The notes under the pieces were generated by a model, which was given only the letters and a program-made list of their open reading frames with translations, did not search any database and was not told the origin of the DNA. Shown here in pieces: positions 1-8,421 of a DNA stretch of 64,000 nt; position 1 is the first letter of the stretch, and each line of letters starts with the position of its first letter. The DNA is from Streptomyces sp. T12 (lineage in GTDB: Bacteria; Actinomycetota; Actinomycetes; Streptomycetales; Streptomycetaceae). The stretch lies in the NCBI RefSeq assembly GCF_028736035.1, contig NZ_CP117866.1, positions 10,767,001-10,831,000 of the forward strand, given 5' to 3'. The translations under genes and the position numbers were made by a program.

Positions 1-1137
1 GGCCAGCTCCGCCTGTGGTGCCGACAGCCCGGCGTGCACGTCCTCCGCGGTCTGCGCGATCGACCCGTGCAGCCCGCCCGCCGCCTCGTACGCCGCCACC
101 GTGAGCGCCCGCCCCCGCCGCCGGCGCCAGGTCTCGTGCAGCACATGCGACATGAGCGGCAACCCGCCCGGCTCGCCCTTCACCTCACCGACCACCCGGG
201 CGGTCAGTTCCCGCTCGACGATCAGCCCGGCCGCCTGCGCGGGCCCGATCACTGCCTCGCGCAGCTCGGCCGCGCTCATCGGCCCGACCAGCAGCCCGGA
301 GTCGGACAACGCGTCGGCCAGGGAGCGATGTTCGGCGAGGCGGCCCTAGAAGTCGGCGCGTACGGCGATCACGACCCGCAGTCGGCTGTCCGGCTCACGG
401 GCGGCGAGCAGCCGTTCGACGAACCCGGCGCGCTCCGCCGGGTCGTGGCAGAGGGTGAAGACCTCCTCGAACTGGTCGATGACGACGACCGTGTCGCCGG
501 AACCGGTCTCAGTCGGATTCAGCGCCTCCGCATGCGTACGCAACGGACGTTCGCCCGGCGTGAGAATCCGGATCGCGGCAATCGAGCCGCCACCACCCTC
601 TCGCAACACAGGTATCAACCCGGCGCGCAACAGCGACGACTTGCCGCTCCCCGACGGCCCGAACACTGCCGTGAAGCGCCGCTCGGCGGTCAACCCCCGT
701 AATCTCGCGATCAGTTCGCCCCGGCCGAAGAACCGGTCGTGGTCGTCGGGCTCGAACCGGGCCAGCCCCTGGTACGGAGAGCGGGCCTCGTCGTCCGTGC
801 GCTCCCGTAACGCCGTCTCCTCGCTCGCCTCCGTCAAGCGCCGCTCCCACCCCTCCGGGTCGCCGCCGCAGGTCTCGATGTACGCCAGGGTGACGTCCAG
901 GGACGGCAGTTGCTGTCCGGCGGCGGCCTGGGAGAGCGCGGTCACCGAGTAGTGGGCCCGGCGGGCCATCTCCCGGTAGGTGAGCCCGCCCGCCTCCTGC
1001 CGCAGCTTCCGCAGCTCGTACGCGAACCGCTGCACAGGCCCCGCGTTCGGATCCACCGGTGTTTCGCGACGTCCCACGCGTTGCTCCCCCTCGTTCCCGG
1101 CTCGTCCCTGGCTCTTCCGCGGCGCCACGACGGTCAC
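1..1137 (-). pseudogene. XRE-HTH / nSTAND NTPase regulator with in-frame stop, runs off left edge
   Basis: Residues ~35-100 form a Cro/C1-type helix-turn-helix (RKLRQEAGGLTYREMARRA). An STAND P-loop NTPase follows: entry motif PYQGLARFEPDD, Walker A GPSGSGKSS, Walker B VVVIDQFEE. Members are usually large proteins with C-terminal WD40 or other repeats, acting as signal-sensing regulators. The reading frame hits TAG at 346-348, where the family has FYGR (TAC expected). Beyond the stop the same frame continues, coding for family-like sequence (GRLAEHRSLADAL, then LLVGPMSAAELREAV) to base 1. A single TAC-to-TAG change therefore interrupts the NTPase core. Either it is a pseudogene or the base is an error. 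The rest of the gene lies outside the window. Confidence 0.85.
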
Positions 1138-1142
1138 CTGCT

Positions 1143-1176
1143 TTGTTCAGTGTGGCGGATGGGGACTGCTGAACAA
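1143..1176. promoter_or_regulatory. Inverted repeat TTGTTCAG-N18-CTGAACAA in divergent promoter region
   Basis: A perfect 8-bp inverted repeat (1143-1150 and 1169-1176) lies between the XRE/nSTAND gene and the lipoprotein gene, just upstream of the regulator's start. A further GCTGAAC half-site follows near 1188. The position suits an operator for the adjacent helix-turn-helix protein, but that is inference from location only. Confidence 0.4.
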
Positions 1177-1276
1177 CCCTGACCAGCGCTGAACTCGCAG
1201 TCGGCGGCCCGCACTTGGGCCAACCGCGGCACAGAGCGAGGCCCTCGAACCGGGCCGCCGACAAGGGGAGGAACCG

Positions 1277-2231
1277 ATGCCCGTACCGGATCGCACTGGG
1301 GCAGGAAGGAGCCGAACGCCGATATGGCCACTGGCAGTGATCAGCACAGCCGTGGCGCTCGCGGCCTGCGTTCCGTCGGCGGACCCAGACCTCGACCCGG
1401 ACCCCGGGTATCGGGAACTGACGTACGCCGAGCAGGCCCTCGTCGAACGCGCCGAGGCCCTGCTCACCAAGCGATGCATGGAGAAGGAGGGATTCCGCTA
1501 CTGGATCGGGCCGATCGCGAGCATCGCCGAGCGGCAGGGCGGCGGGTATGTGCTGTCCGACCTCGGCTGGGCGAGGAAGTACGGCTACGGCACCGGGCTC
1601 GAGGAGCAGGCCAACAAGAACCGGCTTGCCGATCCGAACAACGCGTATGCCGGAAAGCTCTCCAGGCCCGAACTCATCCGCTACAACACAGCACTTGACG
1701 GCTCACCGGGGAACGGGTGGGTGAGCGTCGACCTGCCGGGCGGCGGCACGGTGCAGACCACGGCCGGCGGCTGCCGGGCGCAGGCCCTGGACCGGCTGTA
1801 CGGCGACTTCCGGGCCTGGTTCCACGCCGACCGGACCGCCGAGAACCTGAAGCCGCTCTACGCACCCGACATCGTCAAGGACACCCGTTTCAAGCGCGCG
1901 CTGACGGCCTGGGCCGCCTGCATGAACAAGGCGGGCCACCCCTACGCCGACCCGCCGCGACCTGGCTCGCCTCACCCAGGGGCTGAGCCGGGCCGACGCC
2001 CGGGCCACGGAGGTGGACCTCGCCGTCGCGGAGGCCACCTGCGCCACGGACACGCCGCTGCTGCGCACGGCACGCACCCTCGAACGCGAGTACCGCGCCG
2101 AGAAGTTGGGGCCGTACCGCGACGAGATCGCCGACCAACGGCGCATGAGCCTCACCGCGCTGGCCAACGCCCAGGACCTCTTGGGAGCCAAGGCCCGGAC
2201 GGGTCCCGACAGCCACCACGAGAACCGCTGA
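1277..2231 (+). pseudogene. Putative lipoprotein, frameshifted
   Basis: The start at 1277 follows GGGGAGG. The N-terminus has a hydrophobic stretch ending in a lipobox-like LAAC, so the product would be a secreted lipoprotein of unknown function. The first frame reads sensibly to about residue 227 (NKAGHPYADP), then degenerates. The next frame resumes as RDLARLTQGLSRADARATEV and ends at 2231. The full span is 3n+1 bases, consistent with one extra base around 1951-1960 (run cccgccgcga). Restored length would be about 317 aa. I do not recognise a named family. Confidence 0.7.
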
Positions 2232-2268
2232 CAACCCAGCTGACCACCCACAAGAAGAGGAGCATCAC

Positions 2269-2748
2269 ATGAAGCGCAAGATTCCCGTCCTCCTGGCGAC
2301 GCTCGCCCTCGCGGGCCTCGGAGCCGCCACCCCCGTGACGGCCGCGCAGGCGGCTCCGGACAAGTCGGTCGCGGCCGCCCCGTGCGATGACGACTACCAA
2401 AACGCCCGCCGCGGGTTCTTCTACGCCTACGAGCACGCCAACTGCCGCACCCTTCTCGGCCACACGGACATCAATGACTCCAACTGGGGCAACGGACAGG
2501 GCGCCTTCAACGGCAGGGACACCAACCGTGCGAGCTCCCTCCTGAACAAGGGCCGCCTCATGGAGGTCGCCGTCTACAACGCCACCGGCACCGACTGGGG
2601 CGGCGGCATGGCCTGCCTCGCCCGCTCCGAGAAGTACGCCAGCAACCTGAACAACAACACGTTCCACAATCAAGTCGCGATCAACGACGGCATCAGCTCC
2701 CACCGTTGGGTAACTGCCGGCCAGTGCAACGGCCACTGGGCGGACTGA
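2269..2748 (+). CDS. Small secreted protein, possibly peptidase-inhibitor I36-like
   Basis: 159 aa with a clear Sec signal peptide (MKRKIPVLLATLALAGLGAA, cleavage expected near AQAAPD). The mature part is about 125 aa with paired cysteines (APCDDD, HANCRT, GMACLAR, GQCNGH), so disulfides are likely. It is rich in Asn, Gly and aromatic residues. The pattern resembles small secreted beta-gamma-crystallin or I36 inhibitor-like proteins of Streptomyces, but I cannot assign function firmly. The ribosome site AGAAGAGG sits 8 bases before ATG. It overlaps the broken lipoprotein frame by a few bases and is followed by a strong terminator. Confidence 0.75.
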   Translation: MKRKIPVLLATLALAGLGAATPVTAAQAAPDKSVAAAPCDDDYQNARRGFFYAYEHANCRTLLGHTDINDSNWGNGQGAFNGRDTNRASSLLNKGRLMEVAVYNATGTDWGGGMACLARSEKYASNLNNNTFHNQVAINDGISSHRWVTAGQCNGHWAD

Positions 2749-2757
2749 CCTGACCAC

Positions 2758-2793
2758 GGCGTGGGGCGCGCGCCGATGCGCGCGCCCCACGCC
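2758..2793 (+). terminator. Hairpin terminator after the small secreted protein
   Basis: A perfect 16-bp stem (2758-2773 with 2778-2793) and CGAT loop starts 10 bases after the stop codon. It is very GC-rich with no U tract, as is common in actinomycetes. Confidence 0.8.
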
Positions 2794-2824
2794 GCCCATC
2801 CCGAAGACACGGGGGAGCACCTTC

Positions 2825-3557
2825 ATGCAGAAGCAGAAGCAGAAGCAGCACCAGAATCGCCCCAGCCCCACCGCCCGCCACCTCCTCACCGGCGCCGCCA
2901 TAGCCGTGGCCGGTACGGCGGTGGCCGTCACCGTAACCCTGCCCATGAACGCCTCAGGGGACGACGGCACCCCGATCCCGGCCCTGGCAGCCACCGCCCC
3001 GGCCACCCCATCGCCGTACGACTCACCGGAAACACCAGGCCAGAACGCACCCGCCGCCCCGCAGACCACCGGCGACGACCCATTGCGAGGGGAAGCCGCA
3101 GCTCCTCACCACCACCCTGGTCGACCCGGACGAGACAGGCGCCGATCGGCGAGCCGACATCCTCATCTACGACTACCGAGACGACCGCCTGGTCAAGAAG
3201 ACCGTGAACCTCTCCACCGGCCGCGTGGAGCTGACCCGGTCCACCACCGGCGCCCAGCCGCCGCCCGCCGGGCCGGAGTCGCGCGAGGCGCTGCGGGTGC
3301 TGCTCGCGGACCCCCTCGGACAGGGCGTACGGCAGGACTACGAAAGCGCTACCGGCCGGCCGCTGACCGGCGACCGCCAGCTGCGGGTGCAGGGCATGAC
3401 GTACGACACCCCGCCGACCGGCGTCGCCGAACTCGCCGACTGCGACGGCACGCACCGCTGCGTGCGGCTCTTCACCAGCGTCAGGAACGGGCCCTGGATC
3501 GACACCCTGAAGTTCGTCATCGACCTCAGCGACCGCACGGTGCACCGGCTCTCCTGA
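2825..3557 (+). pseudogene. Exported protein of unknown function, frameshifted
   Basis: The start at 2825 (MQKQKQKQHQ) leads into a hydrophobic signal segment (GAAIAVAGTAVAVTVTLP), suggesting export. The first frame is coherent to about PLRG, then becomes Arg/Pro/His-rich noise. The next frame gives a coherent C-terminal domain, from KPQLLTTTLVDPDETGADR to the stop at 3557. The switch lies in the run cgaggggaag at about 3089-3097, and the span is 3n+1, so one extra G is likely. Restored length is about 243 aa. The N-terminal coding carries four tandem agaagc units. Function is not recognised. Confidence 0.7.
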
Positions 3558-3599
3558 GACCGGCACGATCGTGCACGTATCAGACAAGGAGCCCCGCTC

Positions 3600-3791
3600 A
3601 TGCGGTCCTTGACCCGGCGACTGGCCCTCACCGGAGCCTGCGCCCTGCTCGTCCTGCCCGCGACCACCCTCACGGCCGTGACGACCGCCGACGCCGAGCC
3701 GCAGGCGGCCCCGGCGGCACAGGCGGCCTGCAGCCCCTCCTCCGCCCTCGCCAAGAAGCTGCCGAACGGCACCACCTGGCGCAGGCCGTAA
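3600..3791 (+). pseudogene. Truncated exported protein, N-terminal remnant
   Basis: The frame has a good signal peptide (ALTGACALLVLPATTLTAVT) followed by AACSPSSALAKKLPNGTTW, then stops after only 63 aa. A leader plus the start of a mature domain suggests a 3'-truncated secreted enzyme. The KLPNGTTW stretch is reminiscent of the start of actinomycete copper amine oxidase-like proteins, but this is weak inference. It shares orientation with the broken gene upstream, so they may once have formed an operon. Confidence 0.5.
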
Positions 3792-3849
3792 AGACCGTCC
3801 AAGGGCGTCCAGCCGATCCAGGACAGGAGCGTAAGGCCAGGTCAGGGAC

Positions 3850-4085
3850 TCACAGTCTGGGGGAGTCCGCCCAGTTGGTGAGAGCTGTGTGAGAGATGTA
3901 CTCCGGCTCTCCGCTTTCGAGCACGCGGAGCAGAGAGGCGGTGACGACACGTGTGCTACGGCCGACGCGTAGCACGCGGCACGGGACTCCCCGCGACGAA
4001 CCAGGTCGTAGCCCTTCGCCCGCGAGAACCCCAGCGCCCTGGAAGCGTCCTCCACGCTTCCCGTCCCGTCCCAGGTGGCGCGAAT
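3850..4085 (-). pseudogene. Excisionase-like HTH protein, frameshifted
   Basis: The minus strand encodes SVEDASRALGFSRAKGYDLV, the winged helix of small MerR/HTH_17 excisionase-like proteins of actinomycete integrative elements. After RRGE the frame is lost, but the next frame reads PCRVLRVGRSTRVVTASLLR and ends at TGA 3850-3852. The expected junction is GEFPCRV, so one base is missing near 3982-3992. The true start is unclear: GTG 4055, or further upstream, since TWDGTG also reads well. It probably marks the remnant of an integrated element. No integrase was found nearby. Confidence 0.7.
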
Positions 4086-4419
4086 GCGCGTGGTTTGAAA
4101 CTGCCGAAAACTTGTGGCTCTAATGCCTGTGGCGGGTCAGCGGACCACGGTGTTGGGCCGGAAATTGGACAAGACAGCCGATGACGTAAGTAGGGTCACC
4201 CCGCATCGCGCGCTGAGGTCGATGTCGATGCACAGGCAAACCCGACGCAGGTCGACGTCTTTCCCGGGTTCACGCGGGTTGTGATAGAGGTCGGCCCCAG
4301 GGCACGGGCGACCTGCGCGGCTCATGGGATCTTGAGCGCGCGCTGCACATGTTCCCCGGGAGCTACGCGGCGGTGGGAAGCGCTGACGACGCGCGGCGAG
4401 CTGAATTGACGGCCGTCTC

Positions 4420-4468
4420 GGTGCCTTTCGACGTGTGGGCAGGTGGTGGCGGTGGACTATCAATGATC
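4420..4468 (+). repeat. Dispersed repeat, copy 1
   Basis: It shares a 22-base core (4447-4468, TGGCGGTGGACTATC then ATGAT) with 21591-21612, 20 of 22 identical. An upstream block (TGCCT, one variable base, TCGACGTG) is conserved too. It looks like the end of a mobile element or a repeated 3' segment; the family is not identified. Confidence 0.55.
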
Positions 4469-4505
4469 CGCGGGATCGCCGGTTTGGCTAACCGGCGATC
4501 CCGCG
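4469..4505. terminator. Perfect 16-bp hairpin
   Basis: The arms 4469-4484 and 4490-4505 are exact reverse complements with a 5-base TGGCT loop. It directly abuts the dispersed repeat. It could be a bidirectional terminator or part of an element end. Confidence 0.6.
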
Positions 4506-4917
4506 CTACGTTGCCCCGCTTCTAAGCGGCCTGCGCTTATTGAGCTGGAACCGTTGGGTTGCCTATGTGATCGTGTAACCGACGTGTCGGGCGTGGAAGT
4601 AGCTTCCGGAGCGGCTCTTTCCGTGCCAGGCAAGGGCTGCCAGTTCGATGACGGCCAGGACCACGGCCACGCCCCTGCCGGTGAGTTCCGCGTTCATGTT
4701 CACCGGGCGACCATCCTCCCGGGCCCATGCGCGGTGTCGTGAGTGCCCGTACTCAGATGTCCGCAGTTGTCCGCCAACTGCAGGCTGGCGGGCGTCGACC
4801 CTTGATCGGCACCGGCGCGGAACAGCCAGGCTGGGACGAGGTCAGCCGACTCCATGACCAGGAGTTTTCGTCGCCCGCCAGCGCATATGTGTCAATCGTC
4901 ATAAATAGGATATCTGA

Positions 4918-4937
4918 ATTGCTAAATTTTGCAATTG
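4918..4937. promoter_or_regulatory. Palindromic operator of the first ArsR operon
   Basis: AATTGC-N8-GCAATT lies in an AT-rich island about 120 bases before the ArsR start. Its inner 16-mer (TTGCTAAATTTTGCAA, 4920-4935) closely resembles the palindrome upstream of the second ArsR gene (TTGCTAATGTTAGCAA). ArsR-family dimers bind such imperfect palindromes and usually autoregulate. Confidence 0.65.
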
Positions 4938-5057
4938 GTTACATGCTGATGTGGCTGTGCCTGTCACCGGTAGCCGCAGGCACAGCACATACGTGTCTGA
5001 CGTCTGCCGTGTCTGCCCTGCGGGGAGCGGGGTCTTCGTTGGGGAAATCGAGGGGTC

Positions 5058-5396
5058 GTGTCGGTTCCGCTGTATCAGGCCAAAGCTGAGTTCTTCCGGA
5101 TGCTGGGGCATCCCGTGCGGATACGCGTGCTGGAGCTGCTGCAGGAGGGGCCGCGGCCGGTACGGCAACTGCTCGCGGAGATCGAGGTGGAGCCCTCCAG
5201 CCTGTCGCAGCAGCTGGCGGTGCTGCGCCGGTCGGGGATCGTCGCCTCGACACGGGAGGGCTCGACGGTCGTCTACCAGCTAGCCGGCGGGGACGTCGCG
5301 GAGCTGATGGGGGCCGCACGCCGGATCCTGACCGAGATGCTCAGGGGACAGCATGAGCTGCTGGCCGAGCTACGGGAAGACGAGGTCACCGCGTGA
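5058..5396 (+). CDS. ArsR-family transcriptional regulator (first of three)
   Basis: 112 aa winged-helix repressor. It begins at GTG (VPLYQAKAEFFRMLGHPVRI), then VRQLLAEIEVEPSSLSQQLA supplies the recognition-helix region and RRSGIVASTREGSTVVYQL the wing. The protein has no cysteine, so thiolate metal sensing of the classical ArsR/SmtB type is not possible. It is close to the ArsR at 19.3-19.6 kb, especially over the first 60 residues. The stop overlaps the start of the SulP gene (TGATG). The palindrome at 4918-4937 is its likely operator, which suggests control of the transporter operon by a non-metal signal or another ligand. Confidence 0.9.
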   Translation: MSVPLYQAKAEFFRMLGHPVRIRVLELLQEGPRPVRQLLAEIEVEPSSLSQQLAVLRRSGIVASTREGSTVVYQLAGGDVAELMGAARRILTEMLRGQHELLAELREDEVTA

Positions 5397-7120
5397 TGAC
5401 CTCGTCAACCAGCCGGGCCCGGGCCCGGCTTGCCGCGCTGCTGCCCGGCCGGAGGGATCTGGCGGAGATGCGGCGCGATCCGCGCCGGGACCTGCTCGCC
5501 GGACTGACGGTCGCGATCGTGGCGCTGCCGCTCGCGCTGGGCTTCGGGGTCTCCTCCGGGCTCGGGGCGGAGGCGGGGTTGGCGACCGCCGTGGTCGCGG
5601 GCGCGCTGGCAGCGGTGTTCGGCGGTTCGAATCTGCAGGTGTCCGGGCCGACGGGCGCGATGACGGTGGTCCTGGTGCCGATCGTCGGCCAGTACGGGCC
5701 CACTGGGGTGCTCACCGTCGGGCTGACGGCGGGCCTCATGCTGGTGGTGCTGGCCGCGCTGCGGGCCGGCAAGTACATGCAGTATGTGCCGGCTCCGGTG
5801 GTGGAGGGGTTCACCCTGGGCATCGCCTGTGTGATCGGGTTGCAGCAGATTCCGAACGCGCTCGGAGTGTCCAAGCCGGAGGGCGACCGGGTGCTCGTGG
5901 TCACTTGGCGCGCTGTGGAGGAGTTCGCGAAGTCTCCGAACTGGACCGCGGTGGGCTTTGCGGTGGCGGTGGCGGCGGTCATGCTGGCCGGCGCGCGGTG
6001 GCGGCCGGCGATCCCGTTCTCCATTCTGGCGGTCATCGCGGCGACGATCGTGGCCCAGGCGGCCGGTCTGGATGCGGCGAGGCCGATCGGTGACCTGCCC
6101 GCCGGGCTGCCCGCTCCTTCTCTGTCCTTCCTCGACCTCGGGTCCCTTGGGTCCCTGCTGGCCCCAGCCGTGGCGGTCGCGGCGCTGGCCGCCCTGGAGT
6201 CGCTGCTGTCGGCGTCGGTCGCCGACGGCATGACGGTCGGCCAGAAGCATGACCCCGACCGCGAGTTGTTCGGCCAAGGGTTGGCCAACATTGCCGCGCC
6301 GCTGTTCGGCGGCGTGCCGGCGACAGGCGCGATCGCCCGGACCGCGGTCAACGTCCGTACGGGTGCAGGCTCCCGGCTCGCGGCTCTGACCCACGCCGCG
6401 ATCCTCGCCTTGATCGTCTTCGCGGCGGCGCCCCTGGTCTCGAAGATCCCGCTGGCCGCCCTCGCCGGCGTGTTGCTGGCCACCGCGATCCGCATGGTCG
6501 AGGTCGGCTCGCTCAGGGCGATGGCGAAGGCCACCCGCTCGGACGCGGTGATCCTCGTCCTCACGGCGGGCGCCACTCTGGCCCTTGATCTGGTCTACGC
6601 CGTCATCATCGGCCTGATCGTCGCGGGTGCCCTCGCCCTGCGCGCTGTGGCCAAGCAGGCCCGCTTCGACCAGGTGCCGCTCGACCGCGGCGACCACAGC
6701 GCCGAGGAACACGCGCTGCTGGCCGAGCACATTGTCGCCTACCGCATCGACGGGCCGCTGTTCTTCGCCGCCGCGCACCGATTCCTGCTGGAGCTGACGG
6801 AGGTTGTTGATGTTTGGGTGGTGATCCTGCGCATGTCGCGGGTGTCGACCATGGATGCCACCGGTGCGCTTGTCCTCAAGGACGTGGTGGAGAAGCTTAG
6901 CCGTCGGGGCATCGTCGTGCTGGCCTCCGGGATCCGGCCGGGGCAGCGCCAGGTCCTCGACTCGGTGGGTGCGTTGGATCTGCTGGGCCGGGAGGGCCGC
7001 GAGTACGCCACCACGCCCGAGGCGATCCGTGGCGCCCGCGACTACCTGGAGAGCGCCGGAGTCATGTCCTCTGTCCCTGCCCCGCGGACCACAACGCCCA
7101 GTGAGGAAGCCCTGCAATGA
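5396..7120 (+). CDS. SulP-family anion transporter with STAS domain
   Basis: About 574 aa. An N-terminal membrane domain with roughly 10-12 hydrophobic segments carries the SulP motif region PLALGFGVSSGLGAEAGLAT and SGPTGAMTVVLVPIV. A cytoplasmic STAS domain occupies the last ~120 residues (RIDGPLFFAAAHRFLLEL, then SRVSTMDATGALVL). SulP proteins import sulfate, bicarbonate or dicarboxylates; the substrate cannot be read from sequence. ATG 5396 is used with a one-base overlap of the ArsR stop (GTG 5393 is an alternative). Translational coupling to the ArsR gene and the downstream PPOX gene indicates one operon. Confidence 0.9.
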   Translation: MTSSTSRARARLAALLPGRRDLAEMRRDPRRDLLAGLTVAIVALPLALGFGVSSGLGAEAGLATAVVAGALAAVFGGSNLQVSGPTGAMTVVLVPIVGQYGPTGVLTVGLTAGLMLVVLAALRAGKYMQYVPAPVVEGFTLGIACVIGLQQIPNALGVSKPEGDRVLVVTWRAVEEFAKSPNWTAVGFAVAVAAVMLAGARWRPAIPFSILAVIAATIVAQAAGLDAARPIGDLPAGLPAPSLSFLDLGSLGSLLAPAVAVAALAALESLLSASVADGMTVGQKHDPDRELFGQGLANIAAPLFGGVPATGAIARTAVNVRTGAGSRLAALTHAAILALIVFAAAPLVSKIPLAALAGVLLATAIRMVEVGSLRAMAKATRSDAVILVLTAGATLALDLVYAVIIGLIVAGALALRAVAKQARFDQVPLDRGDHSAEEHALLAEHIVAYRIDGPLFFAAAHRFLLELTEVVDVWVVILRMSRVSTMDATGALVLKDVVEKLSRRGIVVLASGIRPGQRQVLDSVGALDLLGREGREYATTPEAIRGARDYLESAGVMSSVPAPRTTTPSEEALQ

Positions 7121-7524
7121 GCATGTCCCCCACCATCGCGCGCATGGTCGAGGTCTCCGGCGCGGAGGCCCTGTGGCTGCTTGAGGGCAGCAGCCTGGGG
7201 CGGCTCGTGTACACGCAGCGGGAGTTGACCGTCGTACGCCCCGCCCGGCACGTCTTCGAGTACGGCCGCCTGGTGGTCCGCACCCCGGTGCCGGCATCGG
7301 CGGTCCCGGCGACGGCGACCTACCACGTGGACGAGATCCGTGCCGTGGCCGGGACCGGTTGGACCGTCACCGTCTGCGGCCCCGCCGAAGTGATAACCGA
7401 CCCGAATGAGGGCGCCCACTACCGGCGCACCCTTGCTGGTTGGACGCACGGTCCGCACGACACGCTCCTGCGGATCCACCCCAAGCCAGTGACCGGCTTC
7501 CGCCTCGCCCGCCCGGAGGCGTGA
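7117..7524 (+). CDS. PPOX-family flavin-binding protein
   Basis: 135 aa split-barrel protein of the pyridoxamine-phosphate-oxidase-like family (LLEGSSLGRLVYTQREL, then PARHVFEYGRLVVRTP). Such small proteins bind FMN, F420 or heme and act in redox stress; the exact reaction is unknown. It overlaps the SulP gene by four bases (ATGA) and the next gene by one base. A second PPOX protein of the same general type is encoded at 17.4-17.9 kb. Confidence 0.8.
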   Translation: MSMSPTIARMVEVSGAEALWLLEGSSLGRLVYTQRELTVVRPARHVFEYGRLVVRTPVPASAVPATATYHVDEIRAVAGTGWTVTVCGPAEVITDPNEGAHYRRTLAGWTHGPHDTLLRIHPKPVTGFRLARPEA

Positions 7525-7949
7525 TGTCCACCCGACTGGAAGCCCTGCCCTACCGGCACGTGGTCACCCTGCCCTGCGAGCCGTCCGCCGTCCGCCTTTC
7601 TCGTGAGACCGCCGAAGCGGCGTGGGTCGAGTGGGGAATCGGGCTGCGCCACTCCACGGTGGACCCGGCGCTGCTGATCCTGGGCGAGCTCGTCACCAAC
7701 AGTGTCCGGCACGCCGCCGTCCTCTCCCCACAGGTGACGGTGATCTACGCGGCGGGCCGGGACTCCCTGGCCTTCGCTGTCCACGACCGCCACCCCTACC
7801 AGCCCCAGCTGTACGGCGCGGTCACCGGTAACGGAGCCGGTGGTCTGGCCACCGTCATGGAGCTGACCCTCGGCCTGGGCGGCACCGCGGTCGTCCGCAG
7901 GGATGCCGACGGCAAGGGCAAGAGCATCTGGATCACCCTGCCCCTCTGA
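7524..7949 (+). CDS. HATPase_c anti-sigma-type ATP-binding protein
   Basis: 141 aa. The RsbW/SpoIIAB-like ATPase fold is seen from ILGELVTNSVRHA (N box) and GNGAGGLATVMEL (glycine-rich ATP lid). Streptomyces encodes many of these small kinases; they bind sigma factors or phosphorylate STAS antagonists. The start ATG 7524 overlaps the PPOX stop. The STAS protein encoded just downstream is its likely partner. Confidence 0.85.
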   Translation: MSTRLEALPYRHVVTLPCEPSAVRLSRETAEAAWVEWGIGLRHSTVDPALLILGELVTNSVRHAAVLSPQVTVIYAAGRDSLAFAVHDRHPYQPQLYGAVTGNGAGGLATVMELTLGLGGTAVVRRDADGKGKSIWITLPL

Positions 7950-7997
7950 CACCTCTCCGACCCCGAACGGGCCACCCGCACAAGGAAGTTCACGACC

Positions 7998-8411
7998 ATG
8001 ACCATCGACTGGCGCTACACCGTCGAGGAGAACCTCGGCATCCTGTCCGTCGCCGGATACCTGGGCCCGGACGCCGTCCACCGTTTTACCGGCGCGGTCG
8101 GCTGGGCAGTGGCCCGCGGCGCCGGCCCGGTCATTCTCGACCTGACCGAGCTGCGCGGCTGGTCGGCCGACGGACAGCTGGCGATCACCGAGGCGGCGCA
8201 TCGTCTCGCCGAGGCCGGCCGTGGCCTGGAGCTGGCCGCCATTCCCGCCGACGGTTCCCTCGTTCCCGCCGGGGACTGCCCGCCCATCCCTGTGCATGCT
8301 GACCTGGCCGCCGCGCGCGCTGCGCACAGCACAGAGCACGGGGCGCAGACAGAGGGGCGTCATGAGTGGCGCACCACCGGGTGGCCGACCGGAGACCAGA
8401 CAGGCCAATGA
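7998..8411 (+). CDS. STAS-domain anti-sigma factor antagonist
   Basis: 137 aa. The first ~100 residues form a SpoIIAA-like STAS fold (YTVEENLGILSVAGYLGPD, then GPVILDLTELRGWSADGQLA). The serine usually phosphorylated by the partner kinase would lie in the GWSADG region. The C-terminal tail is low complexity. A ribosome site (AAGGAAG) precedes ATG 7998. As the last gene of the ArsR-SulP operon it probably pairs with the HATPase protein in a partner-switching module. Confidence 0.8.
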   Translation: MTIDWRYTVEENLGILSVAGYLGPDAVHRFTGAVGWAVARGAGPVILDLTELRGWSADGQLAITEAAHRLAEAGRGLELAAIPADGSLVPAGDCPPIPVHADLAAARAAHSTEHGAQTEGRHEWRTTGWPTGDQTGQ

Positions 8412-8421
8412 CCTTGCCGGA

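Larger units (their letters stand above)
4086..4917. other. Long non-coding stretch with hairpin and dispersed repeat
   Basis: No reading frame here looks like a protein. It holds a dispersed repeat copy (4420-4468) and a 16-bp hairpin (4469-4505). The part near 4890-4940 is markedly AT-rich and serves as the promoter region of the downstream ArsR operon. The composition suggests debris of a mobile element. Confidence 0.5.

Noticed and set aside
2825-2854. agaagc tandem units as a regulatory repeat
   Set aside because: They encode the KQ repeats of the signal-peptide N-terminus and are explained as coding sequence.
3600-3791. Firm call as copper amine oxidase
   Set aside because: Only a signal peptide and about 25 mature residues remain, too little to be sure.
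4137-4463. 108-codon minus-strand frame in the non-coding stretch
   Set aside because: No ribosome site, no family-like segments, overlaps the dispersed repeat.
5386-7297. Long open frames antisense to the SulP gene
   Set aside because: Arg/Gly/Ser-rich composition typical of reverse frames of high-GC genes; no recognisable domains.
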